From: Akkermansiaceae bacterium UBA2381
Lineage (GTDB): Bacteria > Verrucomicrobiota > Verrucomicrobiia > Verrucomicrobiales > DEV007
Assembly (NCBI GenBank): GCA_002344215.1
Contig: DDSV01000010.1
Coordinates: forward strand, 1-35,571
Direction: 5' to 3'
DNA length: 35,571 nucleotides
The position numbers and the translations under genes are program-made. Below, in pieces: positions 1 through 6,775 of this stretch (the first letter of the stretch is position 1; the number at the start of each line of letters is the position of its first letter). Under the pieces are notes generated by a model. That model was not told the origin of the DNA. It searched no databases and saw only the letters and a program-made list of their open reading frames with translations.

Positions 1-24
1 GGTTCGATCCCAACCGGAGGAGCT
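1..24 (+). tRNA. 3' end of a tRNA gene (partial), overlapping attL
   Basis: The first bases read as the end of a tRNA: T-stem GG, a 7-nt T-loop TTCGATC, the CCAAC strand of the T-stem, then a 7-nt acceptor strand CGGAGGA and discriminator G. The body of the tRNA lies outside the window. A matching 5' acceptor would be TCCTCCG with discriminator G, which is typical of tRNA-Asn, but the anticodon cannot be seen, so identity is inferred. CCA is not encoded. The last 20 bases recur at the far right end, as expected for an island integrated into a tRNA 3' end. Confidence 0.6.
5..24 (+). repeat. attL core direct repeat
   Basis: The 20-bp sequence cgatcccaaccggaggagct is identical to positions 35552-35571, in the same orientation. 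It lies in the 3' part of the tRNA-like sequence and is followed about 175 bp later by a tyrosine recombinase gene. This is the standard arrangement for tRNA-targeted integrative elements, so it is read as the left attachment core. Confidence 0.85.
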
Positions 25-71
25 CTCTTTGTAACGGGTTCATTTATAGTGAGTTGCGCAGGGAAAAATGG

Positions 72-84
72 GGCCAAAATGGCC
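72..84. repeat. Short inverted repeat in the integrase leader
   Basis: GGCC-aaaat-GGCC lies between attL and the integrase, just before the 22-bp end motif. It could be a protein-binding site or part of the attachment region. No function can be assigned from sequence alone. Confidence 0.3.
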
Positions 85-86
85 AA

Positions 87-108
87 GTGTGCATGAAACT
101 GTGCATGA
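87..108 (+). repeat. Putative recombinase arm-type site, left
   Basis: This 22-bp element contains ATGAAACTGTGCATGA and matches positions 35435-35456 at 20 of 22 bases in the same orientation. It has an internal direct repeat (two GCATGA units 12 bp apart). Its position inside both island ends and its absence from the interior suggest an integrase or accessory-factor binding site. Confidence 0.55.
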
Positions 109-198
109 CTTGAGTCGCTCCGGCACTGCTCCCGCACTCCTTGGACGCGCTCGTTTGGGCTCTCCCACCGGTTGGTTTTAGGCTGATTCCAGCAGCCG

Positions 199-1188
199 AT
201 GAAACCCAGATTCCGAGTCTATAAACGGGGAAACAAGTTCTACAAGCGAGACACGCTGACCAACGTGCGCACCAGTCTGGGCACGTCCTGCCGCAAGGCG
301 GCGCAGAAGCTGGTCGATGCGGAGAACCAGTCGCATGAGTCGCCTGCGCTGAGCTACGAACTAGCCAAGGCCTACCTGACCTCGAGCGACCCGCTCGCGA
401 AGACGCGCACCTGGTCCGACGTGATGGAAGAGTACGCCCGGAAGGGGGCGCCTCAGACCCAGGACCGCAAACGACGGGTGTTCGCGATGCGAGAGTTCGA
501 CTTCATCCGCGGGAAGCTCCTTATCAGCACGGTGGCGGAGGACTTCTTCGCGGTCCTCAGATCGGAGAAGGTTTCGGTGAACGTTTACCTCGTCCAGCTT
601 CAGAATCTCGCCGTCGACGTGGGCTGGCTTCCCAGACCGGTCATTCCTCGACGTTCTTTCCCGGTGCCGAAGAAGAAGCGGAAGATTCGCGCCATCACCC
701 GGGAGGAACACGAGCGAGTCATCGCCGCCGAGAACAGCGAGGAGCGCCGACTCTATTACTCGCTGCTCTGGGAGATCGGTGCCTCCCAGACGGACGCGGC
801 CAGGCTTCGCGCTGAGAATTTCGACCTCAGCAAGGGGCTCCTTATGTTCGAACGTTCCAAGACCGAGCAGCTGTGCCGCATGCAGATCTCCGACGCCATG
901 CGTCGGATCCTGGCGCAGTTGCCGAAGGCGGGGATGCTCTTCCCCGGGATCCAAAACGGAGGCCACAACTTCCGTGCCTCCGAGTTCCGCCGCCGGCTCC
1001 GGCTCCTCAAGATCAAGGGGCTTTCGCTGCACAGTTACCGCTATGCCTGGGCAGAGCGGGCGGCCGAGGCGGGCATCCCGGAGCGCTTGGCGATGGCGGC
1101 GCTGGGACACGGGAGCAAGGCGGTGCACCGGGCCTATGCCAGGGCTTCTCAGGCGGTGTGTCCAGCCCTGCCGAGTGAAGGGAGTTAG
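199..1188 (+). CDS. Tyrosine recombinase (island integrase), atypical box I
   Basis: This is the likely enzyme for site-specific integration and excision. The C-terminal half has the tyrosine recombinase fold signature: a box II HSYR (H-x-x-R), then LGHG (the second conserved His region) and a nucleophile-like Tyr in HRAYAR about ten residues later; a Lys in RSKTEQ fits the beta-hairpin lysine. The N-terminal part is basic with a SAM-like core-binding region. In box I, where the family normally has G-x-R, the sequence reads GASQTDAARL, so the first catalytic Arg appears replaced by Ser/Gln. I recall similar box I sequences in PVC-group integrases, so this may be a subfamily trait rather than decay. 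The length, 329 residues, is normal. It sits next to attL and its stop overlaps the stop of the convergent XRE gene. The start at 199 is the first ATG; no clear Shine-Dalgarno site is visible. Confidence 0.88.
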   Translation: MKPRFRVYKRGNKFYKRDTLTNVRTSLGTSCRKAAQKLVDAENQSHESPALSYELAKAYLTSSDPLAKTRTWSDVMEEYARKGAPQTQDRKRRVFAMREFDFIRGKLLISTVAEDFFAVLRSEKVSVNVYLVQLQNLAVDVGWLPRPVIPRRSFPVPKKKRKIRAITREEHERVIAAENSEERRLYYSLLWEIGASQTDAARLRAENFDLSKGLLMFERSKTEQLCRMQISDAMRRILAQLPKAGMLFPGIQNGGHNFRASEFRRRLRLLKIKGLSLHSYRYAWAERAAEAGIPERLAMAALGHGSKAVHRAYARASQAVCPALPSEGS

Positions 1189-1700
1189 GCGGGCTTCTTG
1201 CGGCTGACGGAGATTTCGATCACGAACTCAGAGTCGGCATGCTTCACCACGTATCCACGGCTCATCCGGTTCCCCTCAGGGGAGATTTCACGATCGGTCT
1301 TGGCGACCACTTGGTGAATCATCTGGCGGGGGCTGCATCCTCCCAAAACAAGGAGAAGCTGCTCGACTTCCTTGGCAATGTCGAAGGAGCTGATTTTCGT
1401 CTCGTCGGGTCGGACGAGGACACCGTTGATAATGGTGGCGAATTCGCTCGAAATGACGGTCATGCCGCTCGGGCGATTCAGGCACTCCTTGAACTCGCTC
1501 AGCAACTTCGTGGCCTCTTCGGGAGTGCCGGCGAAGGCGATAGCGAGCTTTTGCAGTGTGTCATTGCCGGCCTGCCGTCGTCCGTTTTCAATCGCGCTCA
1601 AGTAGGACAGAGGAACGGAGGATTTCTCCTCCGTTTCCTTGAGCGTCCATCCCTTATCTTTGCGAAGCTGTCGCAGCCGGTGCCGGAGGTTGTCATCCAT
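1185..1700 (-). CDS. XRE-family transcriptional regulator
   Basis: The protein is 171 residues if started at 1700, where the conserved part begins (MDDNLRHRLRQLRKDKGW). Residues about 5-60 form a Cro/C1-type helix-turn-helix: LRQLRKDKGWTLKETEEKS, then SYLSAIENGRRQAG as the recognition region. The C-terminal half is charged and not recognised. An in-frame start at 1781 would overlap the upstream gene heavily, so 1700, two bases after that gene's stop, is preferred. It is translated toward the integrase, is co-directional with the small gene at 1703-1987, and is probably the island's regulator of integrase, excision or replication genes (inferred from position). Confidence 0.8.
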   Translation of the reverse strand: MDDNLRHRLRQLRKDKGWTLKETEEKSSVPLSYLSAIENGRRQAGNDTLQKLAIAFAGTPEEATKLLSEFKECLNRPSGMTVISSEFATIINGVLVRPDETKISSFDIAKEVEQLLLVLGGCSPRQMIHQVVAKTDREISPEGNRMSRGYVVKHADSEFVIEISVSRKKPA

Positions 1701-1702
1701 GA

Positions 1703-1987
1703 TCAGGTGGGGTTCGTGTTGGGGCGCGCTTTCGACTCGCGCCAGTATTCGTAGAGCTTTGCCGTGACTCGGCCGACCCACTTCTCGTCGGCGAGCTTCG
1801 ATTCGAGTTCAGACGCCGCGAACCACTTGGTGGAATTCGGGGCAGGATCGCCGAGGGGCTTTAACAGTTTGGCCCGCACGAGGACCGGGATGTCATGTGG
1901 CTGGCATCCAACGAGAACGGCGACTTGCTCCGCGGTAAGGCGGCTGGGAAGGCGTCGGCAGTTGAGGAGGAACTCCATGTTTGGCAT
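1703..1987 (-). CDS. Small excisionase-like / helix-turn-helix protein
   Basis: This 94-residue protein has a central segment LTAEQVAVLVGCQPHDIPVL followed by AKLLKPLGDP and KWFAASELE, which resembles the winged helix-turn-helix of MerR/excisionase-type proteins (a helix-turn-helix, then a strand with an aromatic and a helix). Proteins of this type occur as small hypothetical genes in Verrucomicrobiota; that is from memory. Next to an integrase it could be a recombination directionality factor or a regulator. It is the first gene of a two-gene unit with the XRE gene and is divergent from the putative replication gene across an 84-bp AT-rich region. Confidence 0.6.
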   Translation of the reverse strand: MPNMEFLLNCRRLPSRLTAEQVAVLVGCQPHDIPVLVRAKLLKPLGDPAPNSTKWFAASELESKLADEKWVGRVTAKLYEYWRESKARPNTNPT

Positions 1988-2071
1988 CTTGACGAAATGC
2001 TCAAATTAGAGCAATGTTCAAAAATAATGTTTTAACAAGAATAATCAAATGGAAATCTTCATTTTCACAAG
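1988..2071. promoter_or_regulatory. AT-rich divergent control region
   Basis: This 84-bp AT-rich intergenic region separates the excisionase-like gene (minus) from the putative rep gene (plus). It contains an inverted repeat TGCTC-aaatta-GAGCA at 1998-2013, a plausible operator for the XRE or excisionase-like protein, and a TTGACG at 1989-1994 that could serve as a -35 element. No confident -10 element can be fixed. Confidence 0.4.
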
Positions 2072-3826
2072 ATGACGACGGAACTCATCAGAAAGCTCGA
2101 TGCATACGGGGCCATCCGCCCCGTCGTGAAAGATGACAAACACGTTCGCATTCCTACCGACTTTCTGGATTGGCTGGAAACGGTCCCCGCTCCGGGGGGC
2201 AAATCTCCCGCCCTGAAAAACGACGTTTTGGTGACCTATCTCCTTCTGCGGAATCAGGGGCCGAAATGGAAGTGGGATGGGACCCTTGTTGCCTCAGTGT
2301 TGAAAAGTCGCGGGTTTGAACTCGGGAGAAACCGGGTCCTAGATGCTTTGACGTTCCTCAAGGATCACGGCTGGACCCGGGCGGTGGTCGTCAAGGGCAA
2401 CAGGCAGAGAGCGGCAACCGAGTTTCTCGAAGTGCAGTGGCGCCAGCTCCCGCTGGGGGAAAGGCGTACGAAACGAGTCATACGAGTGGACCTGACCGAC
2501 GAGATCCGAGTTTTTGAGGATGATGGCCGCGAGGTGCCCCAGAACAATATTGAACCCAAGCGAATCATTCCCCAGAAAGTGCAAGACGAGCAAGACCTTT
2601 GGCACTCCTGCCGGAGAAAGAAGAAAAGCAAGCCCCTATCTGAAGAGTCTCCGCTACCCCCGAATCCGGTATACTGGGAACCGGTACGCCGGGCGCCGGT
2701 ACACCGGTCGCCGGGGCAGGAGTATAATAAGCCTTTATCAATAACAGATCCCAAGAGCCCTTCCGGGGAAGGGCCCGTCGATTTGTCTCCTTTTGAGAAG
2801 GAGACGAGCCCAGGTCCTGGCGGACCTGGGCTGGAAGGAGTTGCGGTTGGTTCTGTTTCCCGGAAGGATTGTCAAGAATCTGCGGCAGAGTTGGGGAATG
2901 ATCCTGCGCCGATTGTCCCGGTGGTGGACTGGGAGAGGTTGAGGATCCTTGCTCGGTCCTCCCGGGAATGTGCATCTTCTCGCCGGGAGTACGAGACCTG
3001 TCTGCTCGATGAAGTGTTTCCCCGGTTGGTGGATCCGCCAGAACAAGACCAATGGACGAAGGCTGACAGCCTCCTCTGGTGTCGGAGTTCGGTGAAAGGG
3101 CAGCTTGTTCTGCAGATGGTGGAGGACCAAGATTGGACTCCTGATCTTGCAAGAATCTTCACCCGTTCCCCGGGGAAATGGAGCTTGGCGGACTGCCGCT
3201 CTTTGCTTCGAATGGCCGTGCTTGGACAGAGTAACCGGATCAATGCGCCTCGGACCACCTTAAACGATCTGCTCCGAGGCAAACCTGATGCTGAGCGGAT
3301 GAATCCGTGGGAACGCATGGTGGAACCTGCCAAGACCTTCGATCAACAGCGAAGGAAAGAATTGCGGGAGAAGCTTCAGAATTATTCCTCACATCGCACG
3401 AGCCACGACGAGGCTCTTCGCGAAGCTGCGAAGATGCGTGACTTCGCTCTTGAGGATGATCCTTGCTTGAGAATCTCCGACGACTTGGAGGACCTAAATC
3501 TTCTTCTGGCTCTTTTGGCGCGATATTTCCTCAGTTTTCAAAAAGGTCAGCATGGGGCAGCCCTGGTCCAGTCAGACCCACGTTGGGAAGGATGGACCGG
3601 TCGGATGAATGGACTTGCCGCTTCTGATCACGTTGCGGCCCTGCTGATGAGGTCTTTTCAGGCCAATGCTGGACAGATCTGGGGCATTAATTGGGAGTGG
3701 GTGGAACCTCTCCATACTGAGCTTGGCAAAACTTTGAACCTTCAGGCGGAGCTCTACGATCTCAAAGAGCGAGCGCATCCCGACGCGTTCTGGTTCTCCC
3801 AAGACATCGTCCTTCCGGGGTCGTGA
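2072..3826 (+). CDS. Putative replication initiator / DNA-binding protein
   Basis: This 584-residue protein is not matched to a named family. Residues about 25-135 look like a winged-helix DNA-binding region (DFLDWLETV, LVTYLLLRNQG, VLDALTFLKDHGWTRAV), as in plasmid and phage initiators. Residues about 190-260 are a Pro/Ser/Gly-rich linker, and the remainder is helical and charged. The linker is encoded by 15-bp tandem repeats (2666-2710) followed by an AT-rich stretch, resembling origins embedded in lambda O-type initiator genes. It is divergent from the excisionase-like gene, in the position where islands often carry a replication gene. The role is inferred; an alternative is a large transcriptional regulator. 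The start at 2072 is the first ATG after the divergent region and fits the HTH position. Confidence 0.55.
   Translation: MTTELIRKLDAYGAIRPVVKDDKHVRIPTDFLDWLETVPAPGGKSPALKNDVLVTYLLLRNQGPKWKWDGTLVASVLKSRGFELGRNRVLDALTFLKDHGWTRAVVVKGNRQRAATEFLEVQWRQLPLGERRTKRVIRVDLTDEIRVFEDDGREVPQNNIEPKRIIPQKVQDEQDLWHSCRRKKKSKPLSEESPLPPNPVYWEPVRRAPVHRSPGQEYNKPLSITDPKSPSGEGPVDLSPFEKETSPGPGGPGLEGVAVGSVSRKDCQESAAELGNDPAPIVPVVDWERLRILARSSRECASSRREYETCLLDEVFPRLVDPPEQDQWTKADSLLWCRSSVKGQLVLQMVEDQDWTPDLARIFTRSPGKWSLADCRSLLRMAVLGQSNRINAPRTTLNDLLRGKPDAERMNPWERMVEPAKTFDQQRRKELREKLQNYSSHRTSHDEALREAAKMRDFALEDDPCLRISDDLEDLNLLLALLARYFLSFQKGQHGAALVQSDPRWEGWTGRMNGLAASDHVAALLMRSFQANAGQIWGINWEWVEPLHTELGKTLNLQAELYDLKERAHPDAFWFSQDIVLPGS
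2666..2725 (+). repeat. 15-bp iteron-like tandem repeats inside the rep-like gene
   Basis: Three units start exactly 15 bp apart at 2666, 2681 and 2696: CCGGTATACTGGGAA, CCGGTACGCCGGGCG, CCGGTACACCGGTCG. A degraded fourth starts at 2711. Each carries a CCGG..CCGG-type dyad. They encode the peptide pattern PVYWE/PVRRA/PVHRS. An AT-rich run (about 2720-2745, agtataataagcctttatca) follows directly, the usual order of iterons then unwinding element in a replication origin. Confidence 0.55.
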
Positions 3827-4299
3827 GCTGCGATCCGGCCAACGGGCAGGCAAGGAAGAGAGTCAGCCGATTCGGAGTATGACCGATGTCATAGGTAATA
3901 GAAGCTCAAGGCGTAAATTAATAAATTCCATATTTTCCATTCTGAGTGCATGTGGGAAACCAACTGTCCGCAAACGCTGAAGCGGGGTTGAGTTGTAACT
4001 AGCTAAACGGCAAATGGTTGTAAGTTTCAAAGCAGCTCCCGATCCCGGTTCGAGGACGCTACCGTGACACCTCGTCAATTTTCTCGCTCCTCTTCCCCCA
4101 ACTTGCGCAGAGGTGCGGATTGGAGGATTGGCTACCACTTGATTTCACACTGGCGAAAGGTCCCATGCGGTTTGGCCAGACAGTTCAACGGCGCTCAGTG
4201 AATTCGGATTTCGCGTCTGGCCGGGAGGCCTTTGACCGTGTGGCCAACTCGATTTGGTCCTCCGGGCAAATGGGGGAGTGCTCCTCGGCGACGATCTCT
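3827..4299. other. Intergenic region without a recognisable gene
   Basis: Reading all frames gives only short, unconvincing open frames. The composition is mixed, with an AT-richer part around 3890-3960. No RNA gene, terminator or repeat could be supported. It probably belongs to the decayed region that includes the integrase remnant just downstream. Confidence 0.4.
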
Positions 4300-4481
4300 G
4301 AACTGATTGTGGGAAGCTATCAGAGCTCATTCGCCACGGAGGGAAATTTGATCGTTGAACTTGATCCCGGCACCTCGGCCACGCGAATGCCGCCCCGATC
4401 CTCGCGCAGTACCGGCTTCCGGTGACAAAGTCGGAGGCGGCACGCTACTGGACGATCACGCCTGAAAATGCTGAGGACTGA
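4300..4481 (+). pseudogene. Remnant of a second tyrosine recombinase (C-terminus, frameshifted)
   Basis: One frame reads YQSSFATEG around 4318-4344, matching the SSFAT region that follows box II in many tyrosine recombinases. After a frame change the sequence reads LGHANAAPILAQYR (from 4374) and then VTKSEAARYWTITPE before a stop at 4479-4481. LGH, a Tyr in QYR, and the trailing EAARYW-I-P pattern are typical of the last 40 residues of a common integrase family in this kind of host. The two segments are in different frames and an in-frame stop separates them, so this is a dead fragment. Its source is probably an older integration or a nested element. Confidence 0.6.
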
Positions 4482-4568
4482 GTCTCCGGATTCGAGGATC
4501 CTGCGTCTCCGGTCTCTCCCTGAATTCGCACGGACTCCCCCTGTAGCGGTCCCACCCCCTGCAGAAAG

Positions 4569-4596
4569 TTGGAGCGGGTGTGCGTATGGGTATAAT
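4569..4596 (+). promoter_or_regulatory. Candidate promoter of the BREX operon
   Basis: TTGGAG (4569-4574), a 16-bp spacer and a perfect TATAAT (4591-4596) lie about 60 bp before the small HTH gene that opens the BREX-like operon. It is the best sigma70-like promoter seen upstream of the cluster. No second internal promoter is obvious down to pglX, where genes overlap or nearly touch. Confidence 0.55.
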
Positions 4597-4656
4597 CCAA
4601 GTATCGCCTCGTTTTCCCTTGCCAACCCTTCAGGATTCTGGTTCCTACACGGTAGG

Positions 4657-4863
4657 ATGACTCGACCGAAGCTCACCGGGCGGCAGATCATGGACTGGCG
4701 TCGGGGGATCGACAAGCCGCGAAGGTGGCTCGCCGAGCAGCTTGGTGTCAGCGCGAAGACCATCGAGAGCTGGGAATATGAGACCCGGACTCCCGGCGGG
4801 CCTGCGCTTCGCCTCCTTGAACAACTGATGAATCAATGCCCTCCCGACGACGAAAAGTCCTGA
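4657..4863 (+). CDS. Small helix-turn-helix protein leading the BREX operon
   Basis: This 68-residue protein starts at ATG 4657. It is essentially one HTH domain: RQIMDWRRGIDKPRRWLAEQ, LGVSAKTIESWEYETRTPGG, then ALRLLEQLM. The pattern (LA-x-x-LGVS-x-x-TI-x-x-WE) is that of small XRE/antitoxin-like DNA-binding proteins. It is 33 bp upstream of brxE on the same strand and directly after the TATAAT promoter, so it is probably an autoregulator of the BREX operon (inferred). The open frame extends upstream to 4468, but that part is low-complexity and overlaps the pseudogene and promoter, so it is not included. Confidence 0.7.
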   Translation: MTRPKLTGRQIMDWRRGIDKPRRWLAEQLGVSAKTIESWEYETRTPGGPALRLLEQLMNQCPPDDEKS

Positions 4864-4896
4864 AATAGAACCGCTCTTGTTTCCGGATACCTTTCC

Positions 4897-5400
4897 ATGC
4901 CTCACGACCTCGACAACCTCCTTGAGATCCGCACCGCCGTTCTTTCCCTCGGGCAGAAGGGCTGTGGCGACTGGTGGTCGTGCACTTTCCTTACTGCGGC
5001 GGGCGAGCGCTACCTCTCCACCCCTTTTCCGCGCTCGGCCTTTTGGGCCGCTCTGCACTCGACCACCATCGCCGCCGCACGCCATCACGACGAGCGCATC
5101 GGGGCCGCCGGCACGTTCCATCTCTTCCGGCTGGGACCGGAGATGGAGCTGCGCCTGCGTGAGCGGGTGCTTCGTGAAGGCTGGCGCCCCGAGCTGGCCC
5201 TGCCCGGCGATCATGACGGCCTTCTGCAGGTCTTGAAAGCCTTGGCCGAAGTCCCGGAGACCGTCCCGGGGGAGGGCCCGATCCGGATCTCGGACACGAA
5301 ACGCTTCACCGGACCGAAGACTATGGCCCAGATCGCAGGCCACTACGCCGCAGCCTTCACGTCCGGACGGCAGATCCTGCCCTACGCCTCGGAAAAATGA
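4897..5400 (+). CDS. brxE: BrxE-like BREX accessory protein
   Basis: This 167-residue soluble protein (MPHDLDNLLEIRTAVLSLGQ...) has a GDWWSCTFLT segment and a C-terminal ISDTKRFTGPKTMAQIAGHY region. I assign BrxE mainly from size and position: it directly precedes brxA with an ATGA overlap and heads the order E-A-B-C-X, which is the type 6 BREX order. BrxE has no known biochemical activity. There is no signal peptide or membrane segment, and no Shine-Dalgarno site before the start at 4897. Confidence 0.65.
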   Translation: MPHDLDNLLEIRTAVLSLGQKGCGDWWSCTFLTAAGERYLSTPFPRSAFWAALHSTTIAAARHHDERIGAAGTFHLFRLGPEMELRLRERVLREGWRPELALPGDHDGLLQVLKALAEVPETVPGEGPIRISDTKRFTGPKTMAQIAGHYAAAFTSGRQILPYASEK

Positions 5401-6212
5401 GCAGCTCGACGGACATCGAACGGGGCGAGTTTTACACCACGGCCCTCTGCAAGGGACAGGGCATGGTGTCCGAGACCCTCACCCTGCTGCGGGAGTGGCA
5501 GCCCGGAATGTCGTCGGCCGAGCTCGCCAAGGCGGTCCTTGAAAGCGGCGCCATCCCCAAGGGCACCGCCGGACGTGTCAAAGACATCGTCGGCCGCGTC
5601 TTCGCCCCGCGTTACCTCTCCCCGGATGACTCACCTGCCACCCGTCTCAAGCGCCTGCTCGAGGCCGGTTACGGCGTGGATGAGCTCCTGCAGCTCATGC
5701 TCCTGTATTGCGCCCGGACCTACCCGGAGCTGCGGGACTTCATCGTCGAGGTCTACTGGGGCCGTTACGCTGCCGGGGCCGGCTACCTCTACCGGCAGGA
5801 TTCCGACGTGTTTTTCCGGAACGCCTACGAAAGCGGCAAGCTGCCGCAGAAATGGACCGACGAGAGCCGGACCAAGATCGCCCGTTACCTGCTCTCGGCC
5901 TTGACGGACTTCCGCCTGCTCGGCCCGGCGGTGAAAGACCGTCGCGAGATCCTGCCTTTCGCCCTGCAGGAGTTCACCGCCCTGTATCTCGTTCACGAAC
6001 TCCACTTCGGCGGTGTCGGCGACCAGGGGCTGCTGGCGCATCGGGACTGGAGTCTGTTCGGTCTGGAGCCATACGAGGTCCTGCAGCAGTTGCGCACCGT
6101 GGCCGCGCGCGGCCGCTTCGTCGTCCAGCACAGCGGGCAGATCCTGCGGATCGCCTGGGGATTCCACACCATGGAGGAGTTTTTGAATGCAGCCGCCCAG
6201 AGAGAGCTTTGA
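5397..6212 (+). CDS. brxA: BREX protein BrxA (DUF1819)
   Basis: This 271-residue protein resembles the DUF1819/BrxA family: an N-terminal segment with KGQGMVSETLTLLREW, a middle VDELLQLMLLYCARTYPELRDF, FIVEVYWGRYAAGAG, and a C-terminal FGLEPYEVLQQL-RTVAARGRFVVQ. In BREX, BrxA is a small DNA-binding winged-helix component of unclear role. Start ATG 5397 overlaps the brxE stop (ATGA), which indicates translational coupling. It also overlaps brxB by 26 bp. The length is slightly larger than the usual 200-250 residues. Confidence 0.85.
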   Translation: MSSSTDIERGEFYTTALCKGQGMVSETLTLLREWQPGMSSAELAKAVLESGAIPKGTAGRVKDIVGRVFAPRYLSPDDSPATRLKRLLEAGYGVDELLQLMLLYCARTYPELRDFIVEVYWGRYAAGAGYLYRQDSDVFFRNAYESGKLPQKWTDESRTKIARYLLSALTDFRLLGPAVKDRREILPFALQEFTALYLVHELHFGGVGDQGLLAHRDWSLFGLEPYEVLQQLRTVAARGRFVVQHSGQILRIAWGFHTMEEFLNAAAQREL

Positions 6213-6771
6213 GGAATTGCGCCAGCGGCTCCGTCAGGGGCGCGGTCTCAGCGACACCGGGGACGACCCGGTCTACTACCTCGTGTTCCATCCGAAATTC
6301 ATCCTCGAGGTGAAGCGCCTCATGAAGGAGTGGAAGGCCAAGCTTAACAACGACGGCTGGGCCGCCGAGACCCTGTCGATGGCGGAGACTGTCCATGATC
6401 TTTTCCGCTCTTACGTCGATCGCGAGGACTGGCTCGATTCGGAGGAGAACCGTCGTTTCGACCGAGAGGCCTTCGAACAGTTGAAAGAGTCGCAGCGCTC
6501 CGTGCTCGAGTCCGATCACGCCCTCAAGAATCGCATCGAGGCCCGACTTCAGGAACTCGCCGGACGGGAAAACACCGTCCTTTTCCTCACCGACGTCGAG
6601 GCCCTCCACCCCTACCTGCGCGTCGGCGTGCTGGAGCAGCAGCTCCTCGGCAAAGTCACCGTGCCCATGGTGGTGCTTTACCCCGGGACACGCGAAGGGC
6701 AGACTTCGCTCCGGTTCCTTGGCTTCTATCCACCCGACGGCAACTACCGCTCTCTTCACATCGGAGGCTGA
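6187..6771 (+). CDS. brxB: BREX protein BrxB (DUF1788)
   Basis: This 194-residue protein has the features of DUF1788/BrxB: YYLVFHPKFILEVKRLMKEW near the N-terminus, ENTVLFLTDVEALHPYLRVG near residue 140, and a C-terminal VPMVVLYPGTREGQTSLRFL and FYPPDGNYR. The FLTDVEALHPYLR and VLYPG-like segments are the family hallmarks. The start at 6187 lies inside the end of brxA and is preceded by GGAGG (about 6172-6177), one of the few good Shine-Dalgarno sites in the window. BrxB is required for BREX function in studied systems, but its activity is unknown. Confidence 0.85.
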   Translation: MQPPRESFEELRQRLRQGRGLSDTGDDPVYYLVFHPKFILEVKRLMKEWKAKLNNDGWAAETLSMAETVHDLFRSYVDREDWLDSEENRRFDREAFEQLKESQRSVLESDHALKNRIEARLQELAGRENTVLFLTDVEALHPYLRVGVLEQQLLGKVTVPMVVLYPGTREGQTSLRFLGFYPPDGNYRSLHIGG

Positions 6772-6775
6772 TTCC

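Noticed and set aside
4120..4425. 101-codon plus-strand open frame
   Set aside because: Only part of it matches an integrase and the match continues in another frame, so it is a pseudogene fragment.
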